Source: Verticillium longisporum
Lineage: Eukaryota; Ascomycota; Sordariomycetes; Glomerellales; Plectosphaerellaceae
Reading direction: 5' to 3'
Assembly: GCA_019188255.1 (NCBI GenBank)
Contig: JAETXT010000007.1
Coordinates: 3,038,001-3,102,000 of the forward strand
DNA length: 64,000 bases
A program made the translations under genes and the position numbers. Below, piece after piece: positions 61,739-64,000 of the stretch (its first letter is position 1; each line of letters starts with the position of its first letter). The notes under the pieces were generated by a model. The model did no database searches. It saw nothing but the letters and a program-made list of their open reading frames with translations, and was not told the DNA's origin.

Positions 61739-63028
61739 TGTGGCAGGGTGGGCAAAAGACGTGCCACGTTCCTTCCGCTGGTGCAGATTGATGAATGGTG
61801 TGTGTTCGACAGCCTCGCAATAGATGAGCTTCGAGCAGCTCCCTGACCCCTGGATTGGATTGATACAACGGGGTCAGCGAACCACGGCGCTGGGATTACC
61901 ATGTGCGACCCTGAAGCCCCCACCCCACCCCGCCGCCGAAGCGAAAGCGAAAGCGCAGCCTGCAGGCGGCTTGCGCCGGGGCGTTTGTGCCACACCCCGG
62001 GGTCCCTGCATGTGTCGTCTTGTTTCGCTTGGGCTACTCATTGCAGTTCTTCGCCATGTCCAAGGTGATGAGCCTGAGCATCTGTCTACCTGGGAATACT
62101 TCATACATCCTTGATATTTCTGTGCGCACGTCTGGATCTCTGGCATACACACATCTGCCTCTTGCTTGCTTGTCTTACCACAGCCACATCGAGGCTTGAT
62201 TATCAACAAAGATACTGCCTTGATTGTGTTGTGCAAGCAAACAAATCATAACATCTTGGAACTGTTCGCAAAGTGACCCGACATGTGTTGCCAACGGGAC
62301 ATCGGGGGATCATGTCAAGCGGCGCTCCAGATCGCTCCCGAGGACACGCGAAGCTTATACTGCCATGTTAACCCACAGCTCTTCGAAGTACTGCGCGAAC
62401 GATACATCTCTTCTCTGTAGCCGAATCGGTAAGATGGTCATTCTAGATGGCGTATCTGCAAGCTTGCGATCATCAGACTGAGAAGCCAGCACGGTCTCGC
62501 TGGCAATGCAAAACATGGCAATTTCCAGGAATGTCCTCGGTGGGCCAGCCAGACGTTAGACGTCCAAACCGGCAAGCCACAACGACCACGTTGACAAGAA
62601 CAGCACCCAATCCACGTAGTCGAGCATGCAAATGGCGTAACACGTACATTGTCCAACCATCGCACTCGCGTCAGAATGTCGTGCGAGCAGACCATGGTTC
62701 TCGCGCGATCACTTCTAGCCAAGAGCGTAGAGATCATGCAGAGATGAAGCTCGCTGTCATCTTATTTCGTGCTCGTAATACTTTGCAGAACGCTTCATAT
62801 CTCCATTTTGCCATCACCAAGTCCAGACGAAGCCGTGCCCTGATTCTGTGCGAACAGCCCACACGCGTACGCGACAGACGGCACACTCCTCCCATCGTGC
62901 AGATCCAACATGTACACGCATCAAATCGCCTCCAACGAAAAACATACATATCCTGCCGAGAACCGCCGGATCCCTCATCTGCCAGGTGTGCTATCCTGTT
63001 CGCCACCCAGCCATTGAACCCCGCCTCC
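61739..63028. other. Intergenic upstream of nth1
   Basis: About 1.3 kb with short open frames on both strands (for example 62447-63061 plus), all of arbitrary composition. It must contain the nth1 promoter and the 3' flank of the small gene at 63.0 kb. Nothing else is seen. Confidence 0.5.
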
Positions 63029-63295
63029 TTATTTCACTTCGTGCCGCTCTACCCAGCATGATATCCCATCTGCCGTATCCCACCGCAGAGGTTCCGAGTC
63101 CTGGGCCTTGAGGTCGGCCTGCATACTGCTGTACGTGAGGCCGTCGGAGAGCTGCTCCTTGCCCAGGCGTTTGGCTTCCGCGTTGGCGTCCTTGAGATGC
63201 GCGTACGCGCCGAGGGCGACGAATTCATTGCCGCCACAGTCGCGCCAGAGCAGGACGTAGACATGTGGCCCGGAGCCTGGTAATTTCGACGCCAT
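63029..63295 (-). CDS. Small conserved hypothetical protein
   Basis: A single-exon 88-aa frame (ATG at 63295). It begins MASKLPGSGPHVYVLLWRDC and continues ALGAYAHLKDANAEAKRLGKEQL, with a WVERHEV ending. The hydrophobic beta-strand, the alpha-helical DANAEAKRL segment and the two Trp residues look like a compact folded domain, and similar short proteins occur in filamentous ascomycetes as I recall, without known function. There is no signal peptide or membrane helix. Composition is gene-like (GC3-rich). A T-rich stretch immediately precedes the ATG. Confidence 0.72.
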   Translation of the reverse strand: MASKLPGSGPHVYVLLWRDCGGNEFVALGAYAHLKDANAEAKRLGKEQLSDGLTYSSMQADLKAQDSEPLRWDTADGISCWVERHEVK

Positions 63296-63884
63296 GGTTT
63301 TTTTCGGTTATTTTTTCTTCTTCCTTTTGAGTTCTGACCGTGCTTTTAGTCCCGATCGTGATCGAGGCTGAACGCGGTTTCGCGAATCGTGGTTACGTGG
63401 CGAATTCAAGGCGTGGCGGGCTGCGATGAGATGTTGTCTGTGACCATGTGGCGAACCGTGGCCGTGCGCTCATTTGAACATCGGGGTTATTTGATTTCGC
63501 AGTCGTCGTGTCAAGTTGGGACAAATGTAGCCGAATCTCGATGCTCGTCCCATGACGGCGTGTTGTTTGATTGTGGGAACGAGAGGCGTGCGCTCGTGAT
63601 GTCTTGGCGGGGGGCTATGGTTCTTCGGGAGCATGACGTCGGCGGTGATGCATGGCGACCATGTTCGGCTGCACGGCACTACGTAATAGCCATGCCTGGG
63701 CACTGGTCGGCGAGTGTGGACCCACAGGTGCTCGGCCCCGGCCCCGAACGCCGGAGGCCCGCGGCGTGTTGGTACCTATCGCTCCGAACCGTTCTCCCCG
63801 ATGAGCGAGACACGTGTTTTGCGTTCTTTTAAATAAGGCTGCTGGACAGATGACTTTGATTTCTTGCTTCGCTAACATGACAAT
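63296..63884. other. Intergenic upstream of the small gene
   Basis: About 0.6 kb between the ATG of the 88-aa gene and the stop of the SDR at the window edge. A T-rich stretch sits at 63298-63330. Open frames here are not recognisable. Confidence 0.5.
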
Positions 63885-64000
63885 CTACTGCGTTCCGAAG
63901 AGCATGCCGCCGTTGGCGCACACAACCTGTCCTGTGCACCATGCCGACTCGGCAGACACCAACATGCCCACAATGCCAGCAACCTCGCCGACATAGGCCG
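63885..64000 (-). CDS. Short-chain dehydrogenase/reductase, C-terminal fragment (cut by window end)
   Basis: The minus-strand frame from the window end to TAG at 63885-63887 reads GEVAGIVGMLVSAESAWCTG and then QVVCANGGMLFGTQ. This is the standard C-terminal strand-loop of classical SDRs (EVA...L.S..A...TGQ.....GG). Only about 38 residues are inside the window, so the Rossmann fold, the Tyr-x3-Lys active site and the substrate class cannot be seen. Confidence 0.85.
   Translation of the reverse strand, partial: AYVGEVAGIVGMLVSAESAWCTGQVVCANGGMLFGTQ

Overview
The window looks like a chromosomal segment of a filamentous ascomycete, most likely a Sordariomycete (Hypocreales-like). The evidence is the short GT-AG introns (about 50-75 bp, some about 150 bp), GC-rich third codon positions in genes, Zn2Cys6 regulators, a non-reducing polyketide synthase, and conserved Pezizomycotina housekeeping genes. 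There are no bacterial-style operons, no CRISPR array, and no rRNA or tRNA that I could recognise.

Layout. The left end (1-9.6 kb) has secondary-metabolite character: the C-terminal ACP and thioesterase of a non-reducing PKS, a broken secreted DUF1996 gene, about 5.4 kb without a convincing gene, and an AflR-like Zn2Cys6 regulator. A gene-free 6.2 kb stretch follows. Next come a hybrid C2H2 + Zn2Cys6 fungal_trans regulator (15.8-18.9 kb), a GT8 glycosyltransferase with a one-base frame disruption, and a DapA-family aldolase. From 24.4 kb onward the window is mostly conserved housekeeping: Atg2, an FAD amine oxidase, a cytochrome b5-acyl-CoA dehydrogenase fusion, a seven-knuckle CNBP/Gis2 protein, the Sae2/CtIP/Ctp1 nuclease cofactor, a Ubp3/USP10-type deubiquitinase, a DUF952 protein, the nucleoporin Nup85, a class III alcohol dehydrogenase (S-nitrosoglutathione reductase family) with altered active-site residues, a small AN1 zinc-finger protein, endonuclease III (Nth1), a small conserved hypothetical protein, and the C-terminus of an SDR at the right edge. 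I rebuilt exon-intron structures by hand; nearly all give uninterrupted frames whose lengths are multiples of three.

Two short mobile-element remnants stand out. One is a 281-bp element (21582-21862) with perfect 31-bp terminal inverted repeats, 137 bp upstream of the GT8 start. The other is a 276-bp element (57514-57789) with perfect 36-bp terminal inverted repeats. It still carries what look like the first 28 codons and last 25 codons of a transposase, so it appears to be an internally deleted DNA transposon caught in the act of becoming a MITE.

Three otherwise well-conserved genes (GT8, deubiquitinase, Nth1) are each disrupted by one-base length changes in homopolymer runs. This suggests assembly-level indels rather than real decay, unlike the DUF1996 gene, which also has a nonsense codon and no recognisable C-terminus. 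I did not find a clearly novel multi-gene system. The strongest leads are the transposon-derived element, the altered dehydrogenase active site, and the possible PKS/AflR-like cluster at the left edge.
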